Source of the DNA: Zanthoxylum bungeanum
Taxonomy: Eukaryota > Streptophyta > Magnoliopsida > Sapindales > Rutaceae
Assembly (NCBI GenBank): GCA_019454045.1
Contig: SKCR01047711.1
Coordinates: 1-64,000, forward strand
Direction of reading: 5' to 3'
Length of the DNA stretch: 64,000 nt
Of the stretch, positions 1 to 11,279 are shown piece by piece. The notes beneath the pieces were generated by a model. The model was not told the DNA's origin. It saw only the letters and a list, made by a program, of their open reading frames with translations, and ran no database searches. The position numbers were made by a program, and so were the translations under genes. Each line of letters begins with the position of its first letter. Position 1 is the stretch's first letter.

Positions 1-1
1 G

Positions 2-1121
2 TGGCAAGCAAATGGAATTTATGTGAAGTGTTTAAGAAAAGAAGAAGCTCAAAAAGCAATGGAAGAAATACATGCCGGGGTATGTGGACCGCAAATGAAT
101 GGGTTGAATTTGTCTCGCAAGATTGTAAGACAAGGTTTCCTACTGGTTGACCATGGAGACAGACTGTGCAAAGCTGGTAAAATATTGTCATGATTGTCAA
201 GCACATGGTAATATGAACCATCTGTCTCACACAGAGTTACACGGGCTATCAGAGCCATGGCCTTTTTCAACATGGGGAATTGACATGATCGGAGAGATTC
301 GACCGAATGCATCGAATGGACATCGTTTCACAATAGTAGCAGTAGACTACTTTTCCAAATTAGTGGAAGCCGAGTCATTTCGTAATGTCACACAGCAAAG
401 CAGATGGCAAAGTTCATAGCCCGGAACATCATTTGTCGATATGGAATGCCACATCATGTAGTGACAGATAACGAAGTTAATTTCAAGGGGAAACGAAGGC
501 AATGCTAGAGAGATATGGGATAGGACATCACAAGTCTTCACCTTACATACCGCAGGTGAATGGGGCAGTCGAGGCAGCCAATAAGACAGTAATGAAGATA
601 TTAGCCAAGATGATAGAAAACTGCAAAGATTGGGCCGATAAGTTACCATACGCCCTGTGGGGGGTACAGAACATCGGTGAGAACAGCAATAGGAGCCACG
701 CCTTACTCTTTGGTCTATGGAATGGAAGCAGTGCTACCCGTGGAAGTTGAGATACAGTCCATGAGGGTTCTAGCAGAAGAAGATTTACCTAAACAGGATG
801 GGTCTCACAGAGATTTGAGCAGTTAGTACTGCTGGATGAGAAGAGAATGAAGTCTTTACATCACATGCATATATATCAGAAGAGACTAGCCCGAGCATTC
901 AACAAAAAAATGCGTCCTACTAAGATCAGAAAGGGTGATTTGGTACTTAAGCAGTCAAGGTCGTCGACGAAGACCCAAGAGGAATGTTCAGACCCAACTG
1001 GGAAGGACCCTACATAGTGCAGAAAGTAATGGGAAATGAGGCAGTGAGACTGTCAGATTTGGAAGGGAATGAGTTCACTGAGTCGATCAACGTGGACAAA
1101 TTGAAGCAATATTTTTCCTGA
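2..1121 (+). pseudogene. Integrase domain of Tat-type gypsy Pol, broken
   Basis: Remnant of the C-terminal part of Pol. The product would insert element cDNA into the chromosome. Visible in order: the zinc-binding end with CHDC (about 190-200), first catalytic Asp in WGIDMIGE (about 277-300), second Asp in VVTDNE (about 460-475), and the catalytic Glu in QVNGAVEAANKT (about 555-590). The frame is lost and regained several times, for example near 145, 400, 490 and 700, so no full protein can be made although the catalytic triad codons survive. The final frame ends KLKQYFS with a stop at 1119-1121. It closely matches the integrase at 41589-42681 on the - strand. Confidence 0.85.
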
Positions 1122-1319
1122 GAAAGAGAAGACCTGGCAGAAGACCTAACCCAACAGAATAAGAAATTCATTCATGCATGCATGCATACAAGTGACATAT
1201 TTGCATCCTTTTTGTGTTTGTTCTGTTTTGTAACCACACGTTTCAAAGAAGAAGAGAAAGCGACAAACAAGCCAACCAGAAAAAGCAATGGTACAGTGTC
1301 ATCAGTTTCAGGAATAAAC
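1122..1319 (+). other. Proximal 3' untranslated region of Tat element
   Basis: Non-coding stretch between the integrase stop and the tandem array. It contains a short ATGC run (about 1174-1186). The counterpart on the - strand is near 41400-41588. No gene is visible. Confidence 0.6.
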
Positions 1320-2260
1320 CAGCTTTGTGGATGCGTCTCAGGGTCGAGGCCCACATCAGTATCAGCTTGGGGGAGGCCCACATCCGCATCAGTTTGGGGG
1401 CGAGGCCCACATCTGCAGTAGTTTTGGGGATACGTCTCAGGGTCGTGACCCACATTCGCATCAGTTTTGGGGATGCGTCCCAGGGTCGAGGCCCACATCA
1501 TCAGCAGTTTTGGGGATGAGTCCCATCGTGAACCACATCAGCATCAGTTTTGGGATGACTCCCAGGGTCGTGACCCACATCATCAGCAGTTTTGGGGATG
1601 CGTCCCAGGGTCATGGCCCACATCTGCATCAGTTTTGGGGATGCGTCCCAGGGTCGAGGCCCACATCATCAGTAGTTTTGGGGATAAGTCCCGGTGGCGA
1701 GGCCCACATCAGCATCAATTTTGGGGATGAATCCCATGGTCGTGACCCACATCAGCTTCAGTTTTGGGGATGAGTGTCAAGGTCGTAACCCACATCATCA
1801 TCAGTTTTGGGGATGAGTCCCAGGGTCATAACCCACATCATCAACAGTTTTGGGGATGCGTCCCAGGGTCGTGACCCACATTGTCAGCGGCATTGGGATG
1901 CATCCCAGGGTCGAGGCCCCCGTTGTCGGTTACAGTTATTGGGATGCCTCCTAGGGTCGATGGCCCCCTACATCATCAGTACCAGTTTTGGGGATGCGTC
2001 CTAGGGTCGTGACCCACTTTGTCAGCGGTATTAGGATGCGTCATAGGGTCGAGGCCCCCGTTGTCGGTTGTAGTTATTGGGATGCGTCCCAGGGTCGATG
2101 GCCCCTTGTATCATCAGTTCCAATTTTGGGATGCGTCCTAGGGTCGTGACCAACATTGTCAGCGGTATTGGGATGCGTCCCAGGGTTGAGGCCCTCATTT
2201 TCGGTTGAAGTTATTGGGATGCGTCCCAGGGTCGATGGCCCCCTGCATCATCAACTCAGC
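1320..2260 (+). repeat. Tandem array in Tat 3' UTR, about 43-bp unit
   Basis: About twenty diverged copies of a unit containing GGGATGCGTCCCAGGGTCG followed by a GCCCACATCATCAG-like stretch and TTTT. The TTTTGGGG step recurs near 1465, 1508, 1548, 1590, 1633, 1676, 1719, 1761, 1805 and 1847, giving a period of about 40-44 bp. Beyond about 1880 a longer variant appears, carrying a GTTGTCGGTT segment. The array is much GC-richer than its surroundings. The open frames across it are by-products of the repeat. Variable 3' UTR tandem repeats are a described property of Tat-lineage elements. Confidence 0.85.
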
Positions 2261-2367
2261 TGGAAACAGCAGGCAAGTCCGGTGGCAGCTGGCGAGCCAG
2301 GTAAGTAAAAATGCATTGTATATAGTTTGATAGGATTTTCATTGCCACACACTGCACAAGTCCCATC

Positions 2368-2381
2368 AAAGTGGGGGCGAC
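2368..2381 (+). other. Polypurine tract of Tat element
   Basis: AAAGTGGGGGCGAC lies directly before the LTR start TGTAGG at 2382. The matching tract on the - strand abuts the LTR at 40838. It serves as plus-strand primer in reverse transcription. Confidence 0.8.
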
Positions 2382-2519
2382 TGTAGGTCCTATATTTTTA
2401 CATATAAGTCCCGATGATGAGTCTCGTACAGAGGCACTACTCTTTAGGTTACGGAAGTCGCAGGAAACGAATGTCAGAAGGGGAAATTCAGAATAAGTAT
2501 GTCATCAGATTCAATTCAC

Positions 2520-2625
2520 ATGTTCACTGTTTTCACGTTCGTACTACGTTCGTGAACACGTTCGAACGTCAAGCAGATTACGGGCGTTCGTGTAGCGTTC
2601 GAATCGACGTTCGAACGGTGTCGGT
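2520..2625 (+). repeat. Cluster of ACGTTCG motifs near LTR start
   Basis: At least five ACGTTCG/CGAACG motifs fall within about 100 bp, two of them as the palindrome CGTTCGAACG-like core. They sit in the U3 part of the LTR, where promoter and enhancer sequences normally lie. No factor can be assigned by reading. Confidence 0.55.
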
Positions 2626-4234
2626 ATTTCTGGTTTTTCGGTAAGCCTCACGCCCAGCCCAATTAAATTAAATTAAATTAAATCAAATCCATTCCTAAAC
2701 TAATTAAATCACTTCCTAATAAAATCAAATCCATTCCCTAATCAAACATCAATAAGATATTCACTCCATAAATTAAACACATCTTTTCCTTTCATAAACC
2801 AATCAAAACACTTCCCTTTTTTGAGGATTCCCTTCCTTACCTAGAAACCCTAGCAAACCATTATAAAAAAGAAGCCTAAAGGAACCTTTAAGACCCTAGC
2901 TCATTCTCACAAAAACACAAAAGAAATAACCTAGCATTCACGCCGAAGGCAAAAAAAGAAGAAGCAAATAATTCTCTCTTCTCCCCCCTACCATCACCAA
3001 AACACTCTCCCAAAACAAGCAGCAACGATCAAACCCAAAGCCCACACTCAGCACCGACACACCTAGCTTAGAGCAGCCCCTCTTCATGCTCAAGACGTAG
3101 CCCATAAAATAAACACACACCCCCTGAGCGAGAAAGCAACAAAATCGAATAAGAAATAGCCCCAAACTGCCCCTTTACCATGTCCAAAATAGTGAGCAAT
3201 AACCCCTGAAAAGTGAGTAAAACCACTGAAAACAGTCCCCAAAATAACCCTAAAACAGTAGCCTTTATCATAAATAATAACCCCAATAATAACGGAGAAA
3301 ACACAGCAGAAGCAACCCAAAACAGTGAGCAAAACGGAATAAAAACAACGAAAGGAAACATTGAACCAGTGAACCGGAGGAATTGAGAAGCATCAACCCT
3401 TCCGATGACCGCATACCGTACTTCCGATAGACGACTAAAGAGGTTAGACCTGAGGACACCGTTCTTCATTTTTTTCCGTTTATTTCTTCTATTTTGTTAA
3501 TGTTTCTTTGCATGAGTATCATTGATTAATGAATGCTATGGCTATTGGATGAATGGAAAATGGGTCGTCTCTGTGATATATTGGATGGAAACCCAGACGT
3601 AAATTTCATAGCCGAATCCGAATGGACGGTAGTACGGTCTGTACTTGGGAAACAACTCCACGTACCACTTGAGGAAACGACACATATTTCATTTTATTTT
3701 ATCTTGTTCGTCTATTATTCGCATTTTATATTCCGCCATTTACTTTCTGTATGTTATTTATTTGTGTATTGATGATATAGTGGCGCCGGACGAAGTATGT
3801 TTGATTGAATGTGAGATATGTTTAATCGGATATACGGAGTTCCCATTATTGTCTCATTCATTTGTATGCATTGTAATATAATGCACATGGGCTAATAGGG
3901 TGGACTAAAGGTCCTCTATTCGAGGGAAATACCTGAAGGCTACCTTTACCACGATGTTTTGTCGCTCCTTTTATTATGTCATTTACCCTTTGCATATCAT
4001 TGCTTTATTTACGCATGCATTGCATTCTAGTGCGCTGGGCTAACGGGTGGATGAAAGGTCCTCTATTCGAGGGAAATGCCTAAAGTCTACCTTTACCATG
4101 ATGTTTTGCCGCGCCGGATGAGGTACACTCGATTGAACGTGAAATGTGTTCAATCGAGCATACAACGTCCCATATTATTTATTTGTTTATCCATGCATGT
4201 GTTGGTGTCATTTCAGATGCCATTTTGGCAATCT

Positions 4235-4490
4235 CGTTCGAATGTGTTTCCAATCACTACACGAACGTATGCATTCTGCCTCATTCCGTTCGAATGCGTT
4301 TACGAATGCTATATGAACGTATGCATTCTGCCTCATTCCGTTCGAACGTGTTTACGAATGCTACTCGAATGCACATCTATTTTGTTTTATCATGCATCAG
4401 GTCTTACCCCGTTCGAACGTGTTTCCAAACACAATACGAAAGCGAACCTTCTATTTACCGTTCGAACGCGTTTTCAAATACTACACGAAC
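4235..4490 (+). repeat. Direct repeats with CGTTCGAA cores inside Tat LTR
   Basis: Five or so diverged copies of a roughly 50-60-bp unit built from GTTCGAA(T/C)GTGTTT, an ACGAACG half-site and TGCATTCTGCCTCATTCC. Copies start near 4238, 4287, 4339, 4409 and 4459. The array is not seen in the two - strand Tat LTRs, so it is specific to this copy or subfamily. Confidence 0.7.
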
Positions 4491-4887
4491 GCACATACAG
4501 TGCACAGACTTCTTTTCGTCACATTTCATGCATGCTTGCTTCTTTGATCATTTCTTTTGCACCATATGATTAGTCACATCATTTCATTACTTACGCTTAG
4601 GAAATTATCATCCATTTATATTTCCGCATTTATTTATTCGATATGTTCATGAGATTGTGTGCTTGCCTTTATTTCACTTACTTATGTGTATGCAAACTTA
4701 GATATTAGCTTTATTTTAATGCATGTGAACTTAGAAATATAATACTCTTGGAAATATATGTTGCGTAGATCCGATTAAATTATTGCACAAATCATTTCAT
4801 TACAAGTGGCATAAGTAAGGGACCATTCTTAACCCAATGGTTTGAGGTCTTCCCTTGCGAGGGGTGAGTGCGGCCTTAAATCATTTT

Positions 4888-4914
4888 CCCGGTTCACACC
4901 GGGTGGCGACTCCA
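4888..4914 (+). promoter_or_regulatory. LTR hairpin followed by primer-site-like sequence
   Basis: CCCGGTTCACACCGGG forms a perfect 6-bp stem with a 4-base loop, followed at once by TGGCGACTCCA. That 11-mer equals the start of the Tat primer-binding site at 48573-48590. The same hairpin and 11-mer occur in the 5' LTR of the - strand Tat element (48687-48713). In its 3' LTR the 11-mer carries a substitution (about 37720-37730). Function unknown. Confidence 0.6.
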
Positions 4915-5008
4915 TTTTTATTTCTCCGGTGTAGTCCTCTGCGGGCTACTCTGTACTCCCAACCAGGCTGCGAGCCTAGAACAGCGTCGCCGATTTCTGT
5001 GTCCTACA

Positions 5009-5294
5009 ATACCCAAAGGTTTTGGGATATAATGGTCAATTCAATTATAATTAGGTTAACCTAAACTATAGCATATAAAAGCAAAAGTTGTTTTGCTTTG
5101 TGCAAAAAACCTCATTTTTTGAAAAAATACCTTGCCACCTAATTCATCTTCTTTTCTCTCAAGTGTTGAAAGAAAAATAAAAAGAAGAAAAATTGTGTGA
5201 AAAATGTTTTTCTTCTTTAAAGAGTTTAGAGATTAAAGATTGTGAGTGAAGTACAAATTTCAATTGTTAGTAATGAGAATAGCACAAAAGGTAA
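5009..5294. other. Unassigned AT-rich stretch between two LTRs
   Basis: 286 bp between the Tat LTR end and the next LTR end. It has a TATAAAAG box-like sequence (about 5074) and purine-rich runs, and looks like the promoter-to-leader part of another LTR, but no TG or CA boundary or partner copy is visible. No gene. Confidence 0.4.
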
Positions 5295-6014
5295 TGTAAC
5301 ATCCCCAATCCAGGAGATGCTACTGGCATAGAATATGACGTATTATCCCCTTGAGCCTCTGACTTACTGACAACTGCTAATCTTATTTCATATATAAACC
5401 CATGCATGGGACCATTACTCAACTCATCAATCATAAATGCATAACATTTTTCATACTAAGTGCTCAGTTTTGCTACACATTACAACTCTGACAGTGAACA
5501 CTTATTATGCATTACATAAGTAATCTTTACTATATGACATATATTTTACATGACATTTCCTGACTCTACATGAACTGAACTATGTCCCTGAGATGACTTG
5601 GTGGACAAACTCCCTAGTGACAGCCATTAGTATCCGTCCTCCCGAGCTCGTCCTCCAGGTAGACCTGCAAACAAAGAAACTGGGAGTGGGGGGGTTAGAT
5701 CGATTGAACGATCTAAATGAGTGGACGATTTTAAACAGAAACTGAAATACTTATAAAAATTTTCATTGAAAACAATTATGGAAAATCTGAATCTTCTTGA
5801 AAGCTTTTCTCAAATCTCATTTTTCTGAAACTTTTTATAAAAACTTCGTTCTTTCTGAAAACAACTATTTTTCATCAAACTGTTTCTCTGGAAAATTTCC
5901 ATGAGACTAGTTTTACTGAAAATCACATCTTTGAAAATCTTGTTTTTAAAAATCTGTCTTTGAAAACATGTTTTCTGAAAAATCTGTGTCTGAGTGTCTT
6001 ATGAAAAACCTGAC

Positions 6015-6180
6015 GCATGGGGGCATTACGTATTGTCGTCCCCCAAAGCATGCCACTACATGTCCCTGAACCTAGGGTCTAGGGGCGTTACGTATCACCG
6101 TCCCCCTAGTCCTGAAATCTGGTGGGCTTGGGGCGTTACGTATCACCGTCCCCCAAGCCACAATTCTAGAGCCGAGGGTG
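6015..6180. repeat. Short tandem repeats GGGGCGTTACGTATCACCGT
   Basis: Three copies of a roughly 55-60-bp unit with GGGGC(G/A)TTACGTAT and a C-rich CCGTCCCCC end, at about 6019, 6083 and 6132, inside the gypsy-like LTR. No coding potential. Confidence 0.65.
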
Positions 6181-6446
6181 CGGATCTATGCTACCCTCCA
6201 AACTCTGAATCTAGGATCTAGGTGCATCTGTCATCCCTAATCATGAATTTCTTTTGTAATCATCACTTTTCTAAATCACTTCTCAAAAACATTCTTATAC
6301 AAAATATATTTGAAAGTAAACTCGGCTAACGTCCTAAATATGGAAAAATAAGTCTGTCATTTAAAACAATATAATAAAGAATCAACTTATGGAAAGAGTG
6401 TCCACTCACATATTTGGAGTCTCGCTAATGTTACTTCACTTCACCG

Positions 6447-8601
6447 TGTTGGACAAAATGACCCATAGCGTCACTATTTGCACAGATCATTGTGTTGTTG
6501 TAGCAAATTAACTATGTGACAAGGAAATTGCACTCTCATCATTTGTGATTAGATCACCATAGATATATAAATGAAGAGAGGTCCCTATGATTAGTTCCTG
6601 GACTGAGAATGATATGAGACAGTATCAGTCCCCGAAGGTTTAATCATTAAATATCCTAAGCCGGAGTATTATCGAGACTGGACATCGATAATGCAGAATA
6701 GGCTAGTATTGCACTTGTGTGCGTTGTGAGGGCACAGCAGCATAGTTCTCATATATATAAGTATCGGATACTTATGCAAGTGCGATAGGAGGTCGTGTTT
6801 CACCGATGGTACGGGAAACAGCTTCGCTCTGGATAGACCCCTCGGAATCCCATTGGTATTATGACTATGTGTCTATGGGAGGCCGAAATCAAGGTAGGTG
6901 TGTATAGTCTTAACCTGAGACTTACATCGCTAATACTTGCGATAATCGGTAGACTTTGGTCTTGGTGGTACAGGGCTTTAACCGGTTCTGCGTACACCAC
7001 TTCTGGGTTTATCAGAGAGTCGTAGTGTATTGGGTGTGATGTCAAGACGGAAGTATCACTCCAGTCATAGTGGAGATGATGTCACGCAGGATATGGTATT
7101 AGTGCTCTTAGTGCTGGCCGGCCATCGGGATATTATGACAAGGTCATGTATATCCGATTATAGAGACTAGTTACCAGACATCCGACATGTGCTTCGGACG
7201 GGGCAGACACTTATCCAGCCCCAGCCCTAGCACGTGACTATCCGATACTGGGCTGATATACACAATACTACGGTATACTACGCTTGATACAGATCTATAT
7301 ATTCCTGTAAGAATATTTCTGGAGAATTGGGTAGGCATGGCGCTTTGCTAGAAGCCAACCTTGTCTTGTAAATCGGTATAAACGTAGTACGAGGTACTTA
7401 CGTGTTCGGATAGTCCGACGACCGTATTTACTGCCAACATATCCGGAGATCTCATGGGTCGCTTCCCGAAGATTCACAGATGATGTATGACTCGCACTTT
7501 ATTAATCTGGGATTAATTAGAAGAGAGAGATAGAATTAATCTGGGATTAATTCGAAGAGAGAGAAAATTAATCTGGGATTAATTGCGGAGATATTTTATC
7601 TGGGATAAAATATTAATTAAAGAGAGAGAACGATTAATTTGGAATTAATCGATAAAATAATATATTTGATATATTATTAGAAATTGGATTTTGACGCGGA
7701 ATTGAAATTGGATTTTAATTCGGGCGAACGAATTAATTTAGAATTAATTCGTTAGCGATGTGAATAGTGATTTCGCTAGGCGTAATCATTTAATTACGAC
7801 GCGACGGAAAATTCGTTAATTTGGAATTAGCGAACCCGAGCCCGAGAGTGATTGCGAACGCATTTGCATTTCGAATTCGAGTGCGGCACGCAAGTCACAT
7901 CAAGCGTCAAATCACTAGTCGCGTCAATTGTCAAATCACTTGTCACTTTGAGTGATGTAACATGACAAGTTGTCACTTTATTAAAGTGAAGTGACTTGAT
8001 GTAAAAAGAGAAGTGATGGGTGAAAAGTTGAAAGCTTTTTGCTTTTGCTTTTGACTTTTTTAATTAAAAGTTTTGTATATATTTTGTTTATATTACTTGG
8101 TAAATAAAAGATAAATAAAATGATATACAAAAGAATAACTCTCTCTCTCTTCATAAGTGACTTACGGTTTTAGGCTTTTGGAGCCAAAAACCTTTCACCT
8201 CTCTCACGGTCTCCTTGGCCGATTCTTCTTCATCTTTTCTTCTGGTTTGACCGAGCAATGAGAAGCAAGGAAGAAGATGTGGTGCTAGCACACACCATGG
8301 GTTATATTATGGTGATAGGGAAACGAATTTATGAGCTTGGAATCGTTTTGGAAGCTTGAAGCTTGGAGCTTCAATGGTGTTCATCAATGGCCGATCATGG
8401 AGGAGACAATAACCAGTGAAACCGAGCAGCCCACTGCATGAGGAAGCCACTGCCGAGCTTGGAGGGAGGCAGAAAATGATCTTGTTCTTCGCATCTCAAA
8501 CCGTTCAATGTGAGTTATGTTTCCGCCTTACTCCTTTGATGTGTTCATACGAATTTTATGCTTGATTTCATGATTCTTGGGACCTATATTAGAACTCAAC
8601 A
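6447..8601 (+). mobile_element. Solo copia LTR (copia B family) with perfect TSD
   Basis: Starts TGTTGGACAAAATGACCC and ends AGAACTCAACA. It is flanked by the identical 5-bp duplication CACCG (6442-6446 and 8602-8606). There is no internal region. The sequence matches the reverse complement of the copia B LTR (30094-31949), for example the GTGACGCTATGG block, and shares with the copia A LTR the region around 7290-7480. A block of TTAATCTGGGATTAATT repeats separated by GAGAGAGA lies at 7500-7600. It is best explained by recombination between two LTRs of one insertion. Confidence 0.9.
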
Positions 8602-8790
8602 CACCGAAGGAGTTTGTGGTTCCTGCGATGACCATTAATGGTAACTTAATTAGAGTACGAATCGTTGAATACATTTCAAAACAATCATCGCTATATTATA
8701 TTTTAGGTTTGTGATATGATAAATTTCGTGTATACGAGATGATACGAAACCTTTCAGGTGGTCTTTAATATCCTGAGTTGAAACTGTATT

Positions 8791-11279
8791 TGTTGGAGCG
8801 GGCGCAGCGGAATCTCGCGGTTCGGGCGAAATCTTAACTTTAAAAACTTTTAAAAGTACGAAATAAATTAATCAATATCCAATATCAATAATTCATTCAT
8901 ATTTCACCTAAACATATTTATTCGATATCAAATAATGACATTAATAGGTTAGAAACATCGCGAAACTTTTACGAAATGTTTTTCCGTAAAATGACATAAA
9001 ACGCATTTTTGTCCGAACCGACCGAGCGGTACACATGAGGGCTGCACAGGTCAGCCCCAATAGTACTTGGGCAGTTCATAGGCTGCCCAAACAGTGACCA
9101 ATTCAATGTTTGGACAACGGACACCCGGTAAGCCCGAAACTCACCCGGTAACGCCGTTTTTCACATATTTCAACTCCGAAACAATTTCTGGCAATTATTC
9201 CAATGCCCAAAACACATCCAATACATTTATATAACATAATTTTCATCACCAAAATCAAAGAATTTCCAGATCTGATTTGGTTACAAAAAATATCATTTTT
9301 CATGCTTTAAATACAATTTTCTCAACATTAATCATATTAACACTTACACCAACCAAAGTCACCACAAATGAAGAACTCAAGAACAATTCTAGGAGTTACA
9401 AGAGTGGTCATAACATGCTAGAATGACAACAAGTCATCAAATGATAAAATCGAACTAATATTATTCAATATAACTTCACACATGCATCTTGCCTCCAAAT
9501 CCATCCTCCAAATCAAAACCCTCAAAATCTAAGAAAGGAAGAAAACCTAGAACTATTCTAGATATTCAAGAACAAGAAATAAGTTTTCTAAGTTTAAGAG
9601 TTAGGAAGATTACCTCCAAATCTTCTAATTTTCTTAAACTTTTTTCTTGATTTCTTCACTTTCTTCCTTGATTCTTCAAGAAAATTTTGGGAGTTTTCTT
9701 TATGAAAGGATTCGGCCATGGAAGCTTATCAAATGAGAAAATAAATTTTCCACTTTAAATACCAAGCCAAAACCGACTTATGGGTAAAAGAGAGGTATTT
9801 TGGTCATTTGGTGAATTAATCTAATAAATAATGAAAATAAGCTTTAAGTTAACAAATCCAATTTGTAAACTTTAAGCTTAATAGAATCATGCCACATGTA
9901 ACCATTAATAATCAAACATATTGCATAACAATTATGTAATATTGAAATAATTTAATTATCTAGATATTTAACATTTAAACATCTAAATAATTAATTAATG
10001 CGATTATTATTATATATGTATTTTTATTTACATTAAATAACAAATACATATATTAATGACATATGCCAAAGTCTCATTTGAAAATTAATTAATATGTATA
10101 TAATCAAATCTTGTATCAAATACAAATACATATTAATTATTAATTGACCGAAATACCCCTAATACATGTATCTTCGTTTAACCGTATAACCGATTTGACC
10201 TAACGCATTTAATTTGGTGAAGTATTATGAATAATCTATATTATTGATAATGCGTTGCCCAAGTGCTCAACAAGTACACTTCATATTGTGGGACTCTCTA
10301 AGTTTAGGTTTATTCATCACGAAATCCAATTTCGTGTCCATAATTCACCCACTCATGAATTATGACGACCACGAATAATCTTGCTAAACTATGCAAGTCG
10401 AGGTCATTGCATACGTATAATCCGTCCGTCACAGGCTATCAATATTATACCAAAGATATAGATAAGAACGTCAAATCCCTAAGGTATAATATAGTCGACT
10501 TTTAAATTTACGATCTCTAAATAACACTCGGAACTCGCTTCCAAAGTATACCACGGCCATGCATTTACTAGATCGCTAATACGTATATGATACATATTCC
10601 TTGTACACAGAACTGACGGATTCTATCGATACTCACAGTATATCATGAGCATCAGTCCACACCCAATGAACATACAGAGGTCTTATCTAAATAGATCGGT
10701 GACGTGACTTCCATCAAAGTGTGGAGGATATCTCATATATCCACAGTGGTATCTCAAGTCGAAGCACCAGTATGCTACTTGACTCGAGAAGATTCCTATT
10801 GACTTTGGTATACCATCTATTAGGAAATCTTCGGTGAGTCGTTCAATGTTTAACAAATAAACACCTACATGTCTATACGAGTCTCCCGAGACTCATGATT
10901 CATTGTGATAACCCATCAAACCAAGTCATGATATACGACATGTACTAGTCTCAGCGAATTTTACTAACCGACCCGTGTTAGTAAATCTTGACTAGGAACT
11001 TTATTTGAGAAAATACAACTTGTAGTGACGGTTCCCATTATCAATTACATACTACATTGTAACTGTACAATACGTTGTAAATCCTAGGGTCTTTGTCTAA
11101 TATATACATATCACTAAATCATATTTAGTTTCAATCTAATCGTAATTAGATCGAATAAGTATATAAAAACAAGAGGTGCTACCAATAAATAAGTAATATT
11201 ATAGAAAAATGAATTGTTCGTATTCATAAATCAGACATAAATATGATCCAGATTGGCACTCCGAGCACCAAACCTAACA
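8791..11279 (-). repeat. 3' LTR of element C
   Basis: On - it runs from TGTTAGG at 11279 to the CCAACA end at 8791. The half at 9874-11279 matches 15916-17324 closely. The half at 8791-9873, beginning TGTTGGAGCGGGCGCAGCGG on +, has no counterpart in the other LTR. Confidence 0.8.

Larger units (their letters stand above)
1..5008 (+). mobile_element. Ty3/gypsy Tat-type retrotransposon, 3' half
   Basis: The window opens inside the integrase of a gypsy element and runs through its 3' untranslated region, polypurine tract and 3' LTR. The order is integrase remnant (to 1121), GC-rich tandem array (about 1320-2260), polypurine tract (2368-2381), LTR (2382-5008). The same order and recognisably the same sequences recur on the - strand at 37626-51788, where a second RNase H between RNase H and integrase places the family in the Tat lineage. 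The 5' part and left target duplication lie outside the window. Confidence 0.85.
2382..5008 (+). repeat. 3' LTR of Tat-type element
   Basis: Begins TGTAGGTCC after the polypurine tract and ends GTGTCCTACA, so it has TG...CA ends and is about 2.6 kb long. The first and last segments match the ends of the LTRs at 37626-40838 and 48594-51788 (reverse orientation), including the TGAGTGCGGCCTTAAATC stretch and the GAGCCTAGAAC end. Inside are two copies of a segment with a GGTCCTCTATTCGAGGGAAA core (about 3905 and 4057) and an array of CGTTCGAA-type motifs (about 4235-4490). The 286 bp that follow belong to something else. Confidence 0.85.

Noticed and set aside
1172..2004. Overlapping open frames across the GC-rich array, with repeating GRGPH/SFGD peptides
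   Set aside because: They are produced by the period of the tandem repeat and appear in several frames and on both strands. The region lies after the Pol stop.
3068..3469. 133-codon frame with hydrophobic segments on -
   Set aside because: It lies in a Tat LTR, in a one-sided base-composition block. The hydrophobic look comes from T-rich codons, and the frame is not kept in the other LTRs.
4076..4573. 165- and 141-codon overlapping frames
   Set aside because: They follow the CGTTCGAA repeat array in the LTR in two frames at once and have no family resemblance.
7295..7477. A 60-codon open frame, similar in the copia A LTR at 19763, that might be a conserved small protein
   Set aside because: It is antisense to the LTR. 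The second LTR of copia A has a one-base deletion that breaks it, and copia B loses the frame too. The similarity is explained by shared LTR sequence.
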